DNA of 64,000 bases from Cokeromyces recurvatus. Its lineage: Eukaryota; Mucoromycota; Mucoromycetes; Mucorales; Mucoraceae. Below, piece after piece: positions 47,935-60,305 of this stretch. Position numbers and translations under genes: made by a program. How positions within the stretch are numbered: the stretch's first letter is position 1; each line of letters starts with the position of its first letter. The notes under the pieces were generated by a model. That model did not search any database, was not told the origin of the DNA, and worked only from the letters and a program-made list of their open reading frames with translations. The stretch covers positions 1-64,000 of the forward strand of contig NW_026251391.1 in NCBI RefSeq assembly GCF_025118155.1, in the 5' to 3' direction.

Positions 47935-48229
47935 GTGAACAATAATAGACTCATGTTTACATATATGAATATAGCAGTGGGACCTGAAAACAATGATTGC
48001 ACACTTGTATTATTACCCGTAAGTTATATAGAATACATATTTATACACACATGTATACAATTCTGATACTCATGATTACATAATATTCATGTATCTTTTC
48101 ATGTATATATCATAATAATAGGGTGGACATCATGTTTCATATGTTGGTTGGTCACCTCGGTCACTTTATGTTGCTAGAGTGATCCAATCATGGTGTACTC
48201 AGTTATATATTAAAAATTATAAAAAATAA
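46408..48229 (+). CDS. Membrane-anchored alpha/beta hydrolase (esterase/lipase, HSL-like)
   Basis: Seven exons: 46408-46645, 46757-46910, 46973-47040, 47110-47330, 47400-47883, 47975-48018, 48122-48229; 438 residues. The N-terminal third has two or three membrane helices (FVSALFATGYIVSVIIFAFF; LAYIVDIINMLSLLVFFYEM). The catalytic domain has the oxyanion-hole HGGAWMMGS, the nucleophile elbow GDSAGAHLAAM, an acid in ISGERDGLTES and the His in GGHHVSYVGW (encoded by the last exon). It probably hydrolyses lipid or xenobiotic esters at the ER membrane; the substrate cannot be told. A longer reading from ATG 46282 is open, but the sequence there has an out-of-place GC-rich patch followed by a pyrimidine leader, so I prefer 46408. 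Its stop is 6 bp from the UFD1 stop. Confidence 0.88.
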
Positions 48230-48235
48230 AGACTT

Positions 48236-49686
48236 TTATTTCTTTTTGGATCTTAATGTCTGACCTGCACCTTTAAATACTGCTGTTGTTGCTGTTGCTG
48301 CTGTTGTTGTTGATGGAGGTGGTACAACTGGGAAGCCAAAGTAAAGTTGGCCAAAAGGCAGGTTAAAGGCTCCATCTTCATCTCTTTCTTCTTCTTCATG
48401 ATTGTGTGTTGTAATAGCAGCGGCAGCACTATCAAATTTATTTATTATGTAAGTTCGTCATCTATCGTCCCCTTTTATTTATATAGTCTAACCTTTTTGT
48501 CTTTCCACGAAGACTTTGTCCACCTCCACCAAATGCAGAAAATTCAGACTTTTTAATAGGTTTAGGTAAATCAATGACCATATGACTCTTCTAATATGTA
48601 TATAAAATATAAGTTTCAGTGCATGTTTATTTCTCATTCCTCTTTTACCATGGGTTTGACTTTTTGTTCATTTGGCTCTACATAACCCACAGGTGGTGCA
48701 AAATCAACTTCTAAATCTGTTTCAACAATCGAAATACCTGAATGTTCCTCGTAAAATGGTTTTACTTCTAATACTTTAATTTCATATATCTTATTATTAT
48801 AATTGATTTGAATGATATCTCCCATCGTTAATGTTGAAAAATTACGTAATGCCTTTTCCAATCTAAATACATGCATATATGTATACATTTATATACAAAT
48901 AAGATTTAGTACACAAGTTGAAATGGATGCTGGTATATATATATTACACTGCTCGATGATCACTAATATCTAAAAAGTCTGTAGATTGAGGTTGAATCTT
49001 TACAAAAGATCCAAGTGGCAATGTCACATTTTTAACTTCAATAATATTTCCTGGCTCCACACCTAATGTTTCCATCATCTAATAGTTAAGGTTAATATGA
49101 CTAGGACTACTAATAGTATACGTGTATATGCTTACCCATTGTGGTAAATACACCCTTCCTTCTTCTGCAATAAATTCAAGTACACCTGTATGTGTATGTT
49201 TATTTTCAGCTCCATTGATTAATCTAAACAACATTGGATATGAAATATTAAGTTGTGCTAATGAATATATATATATATAAAAGGATTAGTTTAATTGTAA
49301 AAGATCTTTACTTTAATTTTAAACTTTACAAAGTTTTTCTAAAGCTGATTGAGGCAGAATGACTATATTATAACATTAAAAAAAAAAATTCAAGTTATAC
49401 ACGTAGTCATTAATAATAATAGCAAGCTTACTTTTGCCACCATAATTGACATTTTCTCTTTCATTTCCATTTTGCATCATTGCAATAGGAAAGCATCGAT
49501 AGCTTTCAGAGAACCCTCTATTAGGATTAACAAAGCCTCCAAGATTATGACGGAATCCACCAAAGAAAGTGGGTCCAAAAGGATCATCGTCGTTAAAACC
49601 GTTAAACTACGCATGGGATCATTTCAAATTTAAATATACAACAATCTATTTTTTTTTTTATTATTATTTCTGTATTTATTTACCAT
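48236..49686 (-). CDS. UFD1: Ubiquitin fusion degradation protein Ufd1
   Basis: Multi-exon gene of about 322 residues. Exon 1 appears to contain only the ATG (49686-49684) before a GTAAAT donor; exon 2 starts at 49606 (FNGFNDDDPFGPTFFGGF). With Npl4 it is the Cdc48 adaptor that extracts ubiquitylated proteins, as in ERAD. Conserved segments: SESYRCFPIAMM, ILPQSALEKLSQLNISYPML, THTGVLEFIAEEGRVYLPQW, VKIQPQSTDFLDISDHRAVL, EKALRNFSTLTMGDIIQINY. The C-terminal region has the SHP-box-like FSAFGGGGQSLRGK and a second copy, FKGAGQTLRSKKK, at the end, both Cdc48-binding signatures. An Ala/Thr repeat made of CAA/CAG-complement triplets lies just before the second. The reading through MVKEE at 48640 is an intron; splicing at GTAAAA joins to KSHMVIDLP. 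Confidence 0.92.
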
Positions 49687-50087
49687 CTTCTTTCTAGTTT
49701 TAGTTTTTTTTTTAAAATGTGTTTATATAAATGTATAAAAGAGAGTAATAACAATTAAAGATGACGAAGACGTATATGTGTATGTTTATATGTGTTTATT
49801 TTTTTTAAAACTCATCAAAAATTTTTGGCATAAATAAATAAATAAATAAATAATACTTTCCCTTAGAATGATGCGAATATATCAATGAAAGGTCTATTCG
49901 TGTCGTTCATTTGTCGAAGCCATGTAGTGCATGAAGCTATTTCTGATAGCATGGATTTATTTAAAGAAAGGAGAATTGTGTGTTTCCATCAATACACCAG
50001 ATTATGTCGAATGCATTACATAAATCTTTCACCTATTATTCATTATAGATATGATGTAGTAAATATATGATATATGTATATATATAT

Positions 50088-50120
<33 letters not shown>

Positions 50121-50354
50121 AACGTCAGGTCTCATATATAAACTAGTTGTTATTATTACGCCAAGATCTTTATTATAATGTTGTTTACTAGTTTTTAAAC
50201 AAACACTAATATTAAAATGAATTTGATTGGACGAGATAAACTTTCATGTGATTAAGTTTCAAAAAAAAAAAAAAAAATATTAATTGTCATAGTTAATCTA
50301 CATATACACATAAAATTATTTCTCTCTCCTTTTTTTTTTTTTATATATATATAT
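49687..50354. other. Divergent promoter region UFD1-DGAT2
   Basis: 668 bp, AT-rich, with TA/TATG repeats (50068-50120), poly-A (50261-50277) and a T tract plus (TA)n directly before the DGAT2 start. No gene seen. Confidence 0.55.
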
Positions 50355-51651
50355 ATGACAGATTCACAAGCTAAACATATACCTTCGTTATCTGAAATAA
50401 AACATCTCTCTGAACAAATACCTGAGGTACAATGGGCTCCAGTACGAGGTATACCCTTTGAACGAAGGGTTCAGACAGCAGTTGTCCTTGCTTGGATCTT
50501 TTTATTAGGCAATTGTCTCCTCTCCTTCACTCTCTCTCTCTTCTTTGCTTTTCTTTGGCCATTTCATATTGCTTATATCATTTATCTTTGGTTAGACCCT
50601 TCTCCTGAAAATGGCGGTCGTCGTTCAGAATGGTTTAGAGAGTTATCTTTTTGGAAGTATTTTGCCAACTATTTCCCCATAAATCTAGTCAAGGTAAGAA
50701 AAAATAAAAATAAAGAGATATCCCATATTTAGTTTTTTTCTCTCTTTCTCTCTTATAAATATATAGGAAAGTGATCTCGATCCTTCAAAGAATTATATAT
50801 TTGGTTATCATCCTCATGGCATCATTAGCATGGGCGCATTTGCTAATTTTGGAACAGAGGCTACAGGTTTTTCCCGTCTCTTCCCCGGTATCCAACCTTC
50901 TCTTTTAACCCTGAAATCTAATTTTAATATCCCACTCTATCGTGATATTATCTTGGCATTAGGTCTCGCCTCTGTCTCTCGTCGTTCCTGTGAACGTATC
51001 TTGGCATCAGGTCCAGGTCGTTCCATCGTCATCGTCATCGGAGGTGCATCCGAATCTTTAAACGCAAGACCTGGTGTCGCAGACCTCATCCTGAAGAAAC
51101 GTTTAGGTTTTATCAAATTGGCAATCAAGCAAGGCGCTGACTTGGTCCCTACCTTTTCCTTTGGTGAAAATGATCTCTATGAACAAATTGATAATTCAAA
51201 CGAGAGTTGGTTATGGAGAATACAAAAGAAGATGCAACAGGCTGTCGGTTTTACTCTTCCTCTCTTTCATGCGCGTGGTGTCTTTAATTGTAAGTAAAAA
51301 ACAATAAAAAAAAACCCCTTCACTTATTAATTTTTTTTTCTTTTTTTTTTTTTTTACATAGATAATGTGGGATTGCTTCCATATCGACATCCAGTGGTGA
51401 CAGTTGGTAAGAAACAAAAATACATATAAAAATCCCCACCCCTCCCTTCTTATCACTGACATACATAATCTGTCCTTATAGTGGGTAAACCTATTTCAGT
51501 TCCAAAATTAAAAGAAGGTCAAACAGAACCCACTGAAGATCAACTTAAAGAAACTCAAGATCTTTATATTAAAGAACTTGAATTTATCTATAACAAATAC
51601 AAAGATGTTTATGCAAAAGATAGAAAACAAGAATTACGTATTATTAGTTAA
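50355..51651 (+). CDS. DGA1: Diacylglycerol O-acyltransferase type 2
   Basis: Exons 50355-50693, 50767-51289, 51362-51406 and 51482-51651; 358 residues. It makes triacylglycerol from diacylglycerol and acyl-CoA at the ER and lipid droplets. Two hydrophobic segments near the N-terminus (TAVVLAWIFLLGNCLLSFTL onward) form the membrane hairpin. The catalytic YHPHG motif follows ESDLDPSKNYIFG. Later motifs include GGASESLNARPG and FSFGENDLYEQ, and GKPISVPKLKEGQTEPTEDQ. This is the family expected in oil-rich Mucoromycota. Its stop codon TAA (51649-51651) overlaps the stop of the opposite-strand ABC transporter (51650-51648). Confidence 0.95.
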
Positions 51652-54516
51652 CGTCTTTCTTTTACAAACAATACAAGCCAGATATAGGCAATAAAAATAA
51701 ATAATAAAAACATTGAACTTAACCGAATCACATCAGGCCAATAGTTTTTAGCATTAAATCCAAAGGTAGACAGAATTGTAGCCCCTGGAACGTCAATTTT
51801 GAGTCCAAAGCGTTCTTCCACAAGTTGTAAGTAAATAAGTTCGTTCACTAACATAGCTTCCAACGCGTAATTAAAAAAGGATAAATATTTAAGCCAACTA
51901 AAGTAAGGGGACATAGAATCTAAAAATATATATATATATTGGTGAGTGGGGCTTATTTAGATGTACGTACGTATGATAATCATTGATTTACCTTTGTTTA
52001 ATAAGAGCCCTGCAAATAACATTGAGAATAAAATCACCATGCATGCTAATAAATTAGCTAATGATAAATTCTTAACAACAACTCCAATCGCTAAACAAAG
52101 TGCGGCAGCTGTCAAATTAAATAATACAAGCACTAACAAAAACTTGAAAAATTCAGAGACACCCTCTACAAGTCCTACCATATAATAAGAGATAAGTGCC
52201 ATCATGAAGGGTGGAACGACCCTTAAGGGGATAATATCAAAGAGAACCTTTGATAAAAAGTAGGTTGTAGGGGAATAATATCCATTGGCTCTTTCTCGAG
52301 CAAATAAGATACGTTCACCACTAAACACCTGTAAAGATGTTAAACACATGAAGCCCAAAAGTGCTTCATAAAAGAAAAAAAGTCCCATACGATTTTGAAA
52401 GCCTGCAATTGTATTTGAAACCTGATAAAATAAACCACCACAAACCACTAATCATATAGTAATATAAAAATGAATTATATATGTGTATATGTATGCATGT
52501 ATGTATATATGTATATACATATATACACATATTTATATATTCATGAATGTGTGTGTTTACTTACATGCTAGAATGACAGCCATTGCATAATGACTAAACA
52601 TCAACATTGGATTTCGATACAGGTTTTTAAAGGTACGATCAGCCAAAATTTGAAATTGCATAAAAGCTCCAGGTCGCTTATAAATAGTGATACTCTTTGC
52701 ACTTAATGCATCTCCATTCTCTTGTAATGTTTGTGCAATGGTTGTCTGCATATTTTCTTTTAAGGCATTCGCAATAATACTATGTTGATAGAATTCTATG
52801 AGCTGTTGCAGGTAATTGGGCAGTATCAAATTTTGAGATTCCTCTTCTACCACGACATTAGGGACGGTTGTACTTGTTGTTGTAACTGCACCAGTACTAC
52901 CTCCTGCTCTTGCTCCTAACTCAGAAGCCCATTCTGCTGTTGTATTCTCAAGCTCATCATTAAATGCTGGCTTATTTACTTGAAAGACATTATCTATTTT
53001 CACCGCCTCTGAAGGCTGATTTGGAGTACGTTGAACAGCGCCCATTGTTAAATCAATCATATAATCAGCAATATTAAATCCAGCAGGACAGGGATATCCG
53101 ATCTGTTGAAAATAAGATTGAACCTCTGTTTGAGGACCTGAATAGACAACATGACCCTGTGCAAGTAAGACTAATTGATCAAATAGGGTTACAATATTAG
53201 ATCTAGGTTGATGAATCGTAAAGACTACTGTTCGTTTATAGTTTTTCGCTAGATTTACGAGGCACTCAACGACATTAAAGGCATTATAAGCATCAAGGCC
53301 ACTTGTAGGTTCATCCAAGAAAAGAACAGATGGAGATGTAACGAGTTCACATGCAATAGCCACACGTCGTCGTTCACCACCACTAATAGAACGAGCACCA
53401 GGTTGGCCAATCTTAGCATCCTTAATCGCATCAATACCTAATTCTTGCATCACTTCCATGACTCGAAATTTTTTAGCTGCTGTAGACATAGAACGTGGTA
53501 GTCTGAGGAGAGCAGAATAGAGAATAGTTTCATAGACAGTTAAAGTAGGAATCATCACTTCCTCTTGATCTACATAGCCAATTAATTTCCTATAATGAGA
53601 AGCAGACACTTCTTGACCGTTCAAGTAGATGCCCCCTCGAGAAATACCAGACTTGGTACGTTTGGCTAAAATATCTAAAAGGGTTGTTTTACCTGCACCA
53701 GATGCTCCCATGATGGCCATCACTTGACCTGGTTGAACCATCCCTGAGACGCCATCAAGAATGGCCCTTTGACTATTTGGAATCTCATAATGAATATCCG
53801 TAAAGATGAGGCTGGTAGGTGTATGTTCCGTCATTAGTTTGCCTGCCTCATCATCTGCAAGTGTAATATGACCTGTCGTCTTTTTGCGTGCATAATAGTT
53901 TACAATACCTGCTACTATTAGCAAAAAGGCGGTAACACCAGAAAGACCAATGAAGATCATAGTCCAGTTTGTATGTCGTTCAGGTCGATGAAAGCCTGGG
54001 ACCATTGTATAATGTAAACATTCACCACCATGACAATCCAAGAAGATGGCATCATCACCAAAGACGGCTGAAATAAGGTCATTCATAGCAGGCTCGTTGA
54101 AGCTACATTGTGAGCCTCCTACACAATCAAAGGAAGCAGGACCCTTAATTTCATCCAATAAGAAGTCGGTCAAATCAATTGAACCATCTTTACCGCATAA
54201 CATTTCATCCTTGATACATCTACATTCAATATTCTTACAGTTATAGTGAGTTGAATTTTGGCCATAATAATCGTATTGTTTGTCGAATGCGCATGTATTG
54301 AGATGACAATAAAATGATTCAATTTCATCAACCCAGACTATAAAAAAGGAATTATATATAAGATAGATCTAATAAAAAAAAATATATTTACGACTTACAT
54401 TGAAAATCACAAGTAGCATGATTTCTATTACATGAGAAAGTTACTTGTGGAATTTGCTTCTTTAACTGATCAAGAATTTTTCGATCTAATATAAGAAATT
54501 TTAATACATATTACGT

Positions 54517-54563
<47 letters not shown>

Positions 54564-55181
54564 GTAACATTGCACATTTGGTAATTTTCAAAGACAGTAA
54601 TTCCATTTTTATAACAAGTACCATTTTGTCCAGTTGGTACAAGTGAGTCGCATACAGAATCCGTCTTGCAAACTTCAAAATAAAACAACAAGGATTAGAA
54701 TATTATCGTTTTTTTTTTTTCGTTCTTGCTATATCGGTTATTTTACCATTGCAATTGATGCCTTCCCAGCCTTCTGGACATTCACAATGATCGTTTTCCC
54801 TTGGAGTACGATTATGACCATCCGGTAACGATCCACATACTATATAACACAGATATTAGTTATATAATATGTATATATGTATGTATGTATGTATGCATTT
54901 ATCAATTTATTTTATAATATAACTTTACAGGGTTGTTTACAGTCATCACCACCAAAACCAGGAGGACAGTTACATTTGCCATCGTATTCTGAACAATTAG
55001 CAAAATGAAGACATTCGAAACCAGGTAATAAACAATTAAAACATGGTGGACAATCGTCTTGTTTTTTGAATATATCAAAGTTAGAATGGCTACTCGTTAA
55101 TAGAGTTATATTATGTTCTATACTATATACTAAAGACGGTAATATTAGTAATGGAAATAACCATTTATTCAGATTAAGCAT
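51648..55181 (-). CDS. ADP1: ABCG (white-brown) transporter, Adp1-like, with EGF-like ectodomain
   Basis: Seven exons: 55181-54929, 54839-54747, 54672-54562, 54485-54399, 54337-52565, 52447-51992, 51919-51648; 1014 residues. From ATG 55181 there is a signal peptide ([15 protein letters not shown]), then a Cys-rich lumenal domain with EGF-like repeats ([24 protein letters not shown]), a membrane helix ([20 protein letters not shown]), an ABC domain (Walker [10 protein letters not shown]; signature SISGGERRR; Walker [11 protein letters not shown]) and a C-terminal six-helix ABCG membrane domain. This order is that of yeast Adp1, a half-transporter of unknown cargo. Intron 3 contains poly-T of about 38 nt (54522-54559). 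The upstream TTG-started reading is 5' UTR. Sequence between ABC and membrane domains has a Thr-rich linker. Confidence 0.93.
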
Positions 55182-55840
55182 TAAAAATAATATTATGTTA
55201 AGAAACGTAATAAGAGAAAGGAAAACTAAATATTTCCTTGGTACATGTATAAAAGAAAATGCCGCCAATAATAATCATAATAATAAAAAAGATGGTGTAT
55301 GTAGTGTGTTTTTTTCCCCAGTTTTTTTTTGTGAATGGCAATAAATGACAATATTTCAAATACTCTCTTATTTTTTAACAATGATATAAATTGTCCAATC
55401 AAATAAGGAAAAAGAACTAATTTAAATCCTATAATAACAACTTACTTTGTTTTGTATAAACCTAATCATTATAATACACAAGCATTTGTTTGCCATTCAT
55501 AGAGAACTTTTTATAAAGATCAACATAGTTTAATAAAAGAATGTCTAAATTACAGTAAATTAAATATTAAAGGCCATTTATAACTGGTTTTTTTTTTTTT
55601 GATTCTGGTAATTTGAAAAATGTAAATAAAATAATCGATGAAAATTTTTTAAAAAAAAAAAATATAATAAAATGAGTTTAATAACGAAGAAAAAAAAAAT
55701 CTTATAGTTAGTCTGTCTCATCGTATTAAAAGTATTTTATTTTATATTATCTCCAAGTTAGTCAAAAAAATCAATTATAACTTATTATAGAGCTAAAAAG
55801 AAAGGAAAACAAAAAAAAAAAAAACTTTTCATTGTTCTTT
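55182..55840. other. Divergent promoter region ABCG-HDAC
   Basis: AT-rich with several poly-A and poly-T runs. No gene seen. Confidence 0.55.
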
Positions 55841-58800
55841 ATGAAAGAAATGCCGGGCATTAAAAAGCCATTATATCCAATTCAGAAAAAGAAGTTCTAC
55901 CAAATGCAAAAAAAAAAGACAATGTTTCACTTGAGGTGAGCTCGAAACAAGGGTTACTATTAATGTAACAAGTTCTGAAAATCATTCAAAGAAACTTAGT
56001 GGTGTGTACATAACGTAATGAATAATTGAAATCAAAAAAAAAAAAAAAAAAAAAAAAGTTTTTCTTTTTAACTGTCTTTATTCTTTATAAATTATTTTAC
56101 ATGGTAAAATAAAAAAAAAAATTACACAAATTATTACAAATATTCATTTTGTTTTATTAGGTTGCTGTTCCTTCTGACCCTGCTTTAAAATCCTCCTATT
56201 CAACTGATAGCCGCCGTCAACAATCCAATTCACCGCCACCTTATTATCCTGCAAGTGACGGTAACCTATCCACATCTTCCTCTACAGGCTCTTCTTTAAA
56301 GCGCAAACGATATTCAACTCGTACAAAACAATCTACTCTCGTTGACTCTACTCAAAAGAAATTTAAAAGTCTTAACTTAACAAGTAAGCGAACTCTATTC
56401 CTCCTCCCTCCCCCCCCTCCTCCTTCACACCACTCTCTTATTATAGATATATATTTGTCGTATTTTTTTTTTTAATAATAACATATATATTTATATTTAT
56501 ATATATACATCTATATATATATATACATCTATATATATATATACATCTATATTGGTATTAGAGAATCCTTATCGTAGTCTATCATGGAAAATAGGTGAAC
56601 AAGTAGAAGCTATCAAATGGACAGATGATGCTAAAGAATGGTACTGTGCACGTATTGTTGATATCTTCAAAGAGCCTCCTGACGAAGTTTTAGTGTTTGT
56701 TCATTACGAAGGATGGCCACCTGATCAAGCAGACTGGATCAGTCCTACTCTCATCCGATCCCTTACACGATCGCCACTTTTGTATGGTCCGAGAGGTGCT
56801 GAAAGTGATCGATCGTGGAAGGATTATGCTGCCTTTCACGAATCAGCATCAGGTCAATTAGCAAGACGTCATACAGGAATCGTTCAAGATAGACGTATGT
56901 CATTACACACATGTCCATGTCATTCACGTGAGACAATTCATCCTGAGAGACCCGATCGCATCAGTTCCATTCTTCAAGCATTTCATAGTAATCGGTGAGT
57001 TTACTTTTTTAAACATACGTAAGAATACACTATGTATTATATTAACTTGCTTTTTTTTTTTTTTTTTCTTGAATAAGTATGTTACGTTATTTTGGAAGAG
57101 TACATGCTCGTGAGATTACCACACAAGAGCTCTTACGGGTTCATACATTTCAACATGTTCGTAACTATTATCCCTTAGATGAAAATGAACAAATACCTAA
57201 ACGTAAACGGCCACTTAAAGTAACCTCGATCGCTGCCCTTCTCAACCCCATTGAAGAACCACCGCGACCCAAGGTGATGCGAGGTGTAAGTGGCGATGTC
57301 ATTGTACAAGCTGATAAAGAGCATATTAGAGAACAACATAGGAGATTTTCTTCAGCTGCTGCGGCTGCAGATGCTTCACAAAGTAATCCTCAGCCAAATG
57401 CACCACCAGGTTTGATCTGTAAAATGACTTGTGGTGAATTGGGTATCTCGGTTGATACCACCTTTCATCCATTGTATAGTAGTCTATCGGCTCGTGTTGC
57501 CTCTGGAGCTCTCTTGGCACTCGTTGAACCTATCATAAAAGGGCAGCTAAGAAATGGCTTTGCATTGATTCGACCACCAGGTATAAAAAATAAAAAAATA
57601 AATAAAAAAAAAAAAATAAAAATAAAAAAAAGAAATAAGAAATAAATAAAAAATAAAAAAATGGCTTGCCTTGTACACATGTATACCACAAATATGTATT
57701 TAATTATTTATATGATATAATTTATAGGACATCATGCAGAAGATGATTTGGCAATGGGTTTTTGTTTTTATAACAATGTGGCTGTAGCTGTGGCTGATAC
57801 GTTAGACAAATATCCGACAAAAATCAAAAAGATACTTATCATTGATTGGTAAAGCTTATATGTATATGTAATGATTACTTTAATAATAATACTAAAGTTT
57901 ATATCACATAGGGACATACAGTAAATGATATAACCATAGAAATATTCGTTTATTTTATAACTAACCTTTTGCTTTTAGTCATGGAAACGGGACTCAAAAA
58001 ATATTTTATGATAATCCAAATGTTCTTTATATTTCAATACATAGATGGGATAATGGTAAATTTTATCCTTTTAGTGGCGCACCCGATGAATGCGGAGAAG
58101 GTGCTGGTCAAGGTCGGAATGTGAATATCGCATTAAGTGCTTCAAAAGAAAAACCAAGTAATGTTTTTTTGCTATTATAGAGTAGTGAATATGATTCATA
58201 TAAAAAAGAGGCAGTTTTTTTTTTATTTATTATTAACCCTATTCTATTATGTATATTAGAACCTATGGGAGATACTGAATTTGTAGCTGCTTTTTATCAT
58301 TTTGTTATACCCATTGCAAAGCAATTTCATCCTGATATGATTTTTGTCTCTGCTGGATTTGATGCGGCTGAAGGACATCCAGAAAATGTAAGTTCTATAG
58401 CAACAAATTATACCAGACTTATTTACTCATTTTTTTATGTTTTCAAGTTGGGAGGATATAATGTAACCCCACGCGGTTATGCGCTATTGACAAAGATGGT
58501 CAAAGATTTAGCAGAAGAATTATGTGAAGGACGTCTTGTGCTAACGTTAGAGGGCGGATATGAATTACAGCCACTTGCCGCAGCATGTGCTTCAAGTGTT
58601 GTACAACTATTTGCATCAGAGACATTGCCAGAACAACAGATCACTCATTTTAAGCGTACATTAAATGCAATTAAACCGAATATGGGAGCTGTTGAAAGCT
58701 TTCGTCAAATTCTATTGATGCAACGAAAGCATTGGAATTTTCCGGATTCTATGCTGTCTTCTAGTTTTAGATTCTCATTACCAAATGATTGGAGAGCAAC

Positions 58801-58870
58801 AGATAGTTTTTCCACTAGACCACGTAGAGATAAAAAACCTGTAAAGACGCCTATCGTTGAAGGTTATTAA
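55841..58870 (+). CDS. Class II histone deacetylase with N-terminal Tudor-like domain
   Basis: Exons: 55841-55935 (first exon, frame uncertain), 56161-56383, 56562-56994, 57078-57580, 57728-57848, micro-exon 57912-57920, 57979-58157, 58260-58387, 58448-58870; about 704 residues. It is a zinc-dependent lysine deacetylase, probably nuclear (KRKR near residue 75). A Tudor/chromo-barrel-like domain ([34 protein letters not shown]) is followed by the HDAC domain: [47 protein letters not shown] (formed by the 9-nt micro-exon), [23 protein letters not shown] and LEGGYELQP with the catalytic Tyr. Sequence is closest to animal class IIa in many motifs ([11 protein letters not shown]) yet keeps the active Tyr. 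Exon 1 needs one extra A in the run of ten at 55908-55917 to read into exon 2. Confidence 0.9.
57912..57920 (+). other. 9-nt micro-exon of the deacetylase
   Basis: GGACATACA, bounded by ATAG on the left and GTAAAT on the right. Joining 57848, this exon and 57979 gives Trp-Asp-Ile-His-His-Gly, the invariant zinc-binding motif. Without it the joined reading is Cys-His-Gly, still in frame. Confidence 0.8.
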
Positions 58871-59032
58871 ATAAATAACAAAAATAAAATTTGGTTTTCC
58901 GCTTTTCCATTGAAGGAAGATACAGGTTATTCATTTAGCCAATCATAATGCCCTTATTTGACTATTAAAAATTTTTTGTTATTTTCCTTTTCTTTTTTTT
59001 TTTTTTTTTTTTAAATACATAATTCATAAACA

Positions 59033-60305
59033 ATGGCTAGCATTGAAACCGAGCCTCTTCGAACTGTTCAACTTGACGGCTTGGTAAAATCAACAATAAT
59101 GAATGAAGAATGAGAAAGAGAGAGATTTTTTCTTTTTTTTTTTTAACAATTTATTTAATTTATTTTTAAATAGGTCGTTTTGAAGATCATTAAGCATTGT
59201 CGCGAATCTTATCCTATTGACGTTACTGGTCAACTTTTAGGTTTAGATGATAAGGGTGTTTTAGAAGTCACCAATTGTTTCCCTTTCCCTGCTGATGGTG
59301 ATGAAGATGCTAGTGGTAAAATAAAACCAAAATAAAGTTAAAATCAATGAAATCTAATTATTCTATTTATATATTATGATAAGCCCAATATCAACTTGAC
59401 ATGATGCGATGTCTTCGTGCTGTTAATGTCGATAATAACACTGTAGGTTGGTATCGTTCTGCTCATTTAGGCAATTTTGTCGATCTTAGTTTGATCGAAA
59501 CACAATATAGCTATCAAAATTCCCTTAGTGCTCAATCTGTTGTTCTCATTCATGATGTTTCTAAAAGTGCTGCTCAAGGTAATTTGAGCTTGAGAGCCTT
59601 TAGATTACAAGATAATTTTATGAAGGCTTATGAGTCCAAAAAGTTCACAACTGAAAGGTAAACTAATAATAATAATAATGTTTATTTTATTTTATTTTTT
59701 ATTTATTTATTTATTTATTTATTTTATCTCTTCTTGTTTTTAGCCTAGCTCAAGCTAAATTATCCTTTTCTAATATTTTTGAAGAATTACCTGTAGAAGT
59801 TCACAACTCTCATTTAGTCACCCTTATGCTTCACAACATTGAAATGCCCAAGTTGGAAGCGAGTCGCCTTCGTTCACTTTCAACATTTGCCAACCAACAA
59901 AAGGAATTTGAAGAAGCTAGACCTTTGGCACCTAACTTTGATGTGCTTGAATTGGAACTCGATCCTTTCATGCAAAAGAACTTACAATATCTTTTGGATT
60001 GTGCTGATGTTCACCAACAAGAACAAAATAATTATCAATACTGGCAACGAACTGTTGCTCGTGAACAGGGCAAGATGCAAGCCTGGTTAGCTAAACGAAA
60101 GCAAGAGAACGCGCAACGAGCTCAAAATGGACAACCTCCTTTACCTGAAGATGAAGTCAATACTTTGTTTAGATTACCTCCTGAGCCTAGTCGTTTGGAT
60201 TCAATGATATTGAGTGCTCAAATGCATAACTTTACTAAACAAATTAATCAATTTGCTGGTCCTAGTCTTGCTAGATTGTACAGTACTCAAGAATTACAGA
60301 AATAA
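59033..60305 (+). CDS. EIF3H: Translation initiation factor eIF3 subunit h
   Basis: Exons 59033-59083, 59174-59315, 59384-59657 and 59744-60305; 342 residues. It is an MPN-domain subunit of eIF3, absent from budding yeast but kept in most other fungi. The MPN domain spans residues 10-145: [39 protein letters not shown], and [20 protein letters not shown], in which the JAMM metal ligands are missing (WYRSAHLG instead of WxHSHP), as usual for eIF3h. The C-terminus is helical ([20 protein letters not shown]). A poly-T leader (58991-59012) lies about 20 nt before the ATG. A TTTA repeat fills intron 3. Confidence 0.96.
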
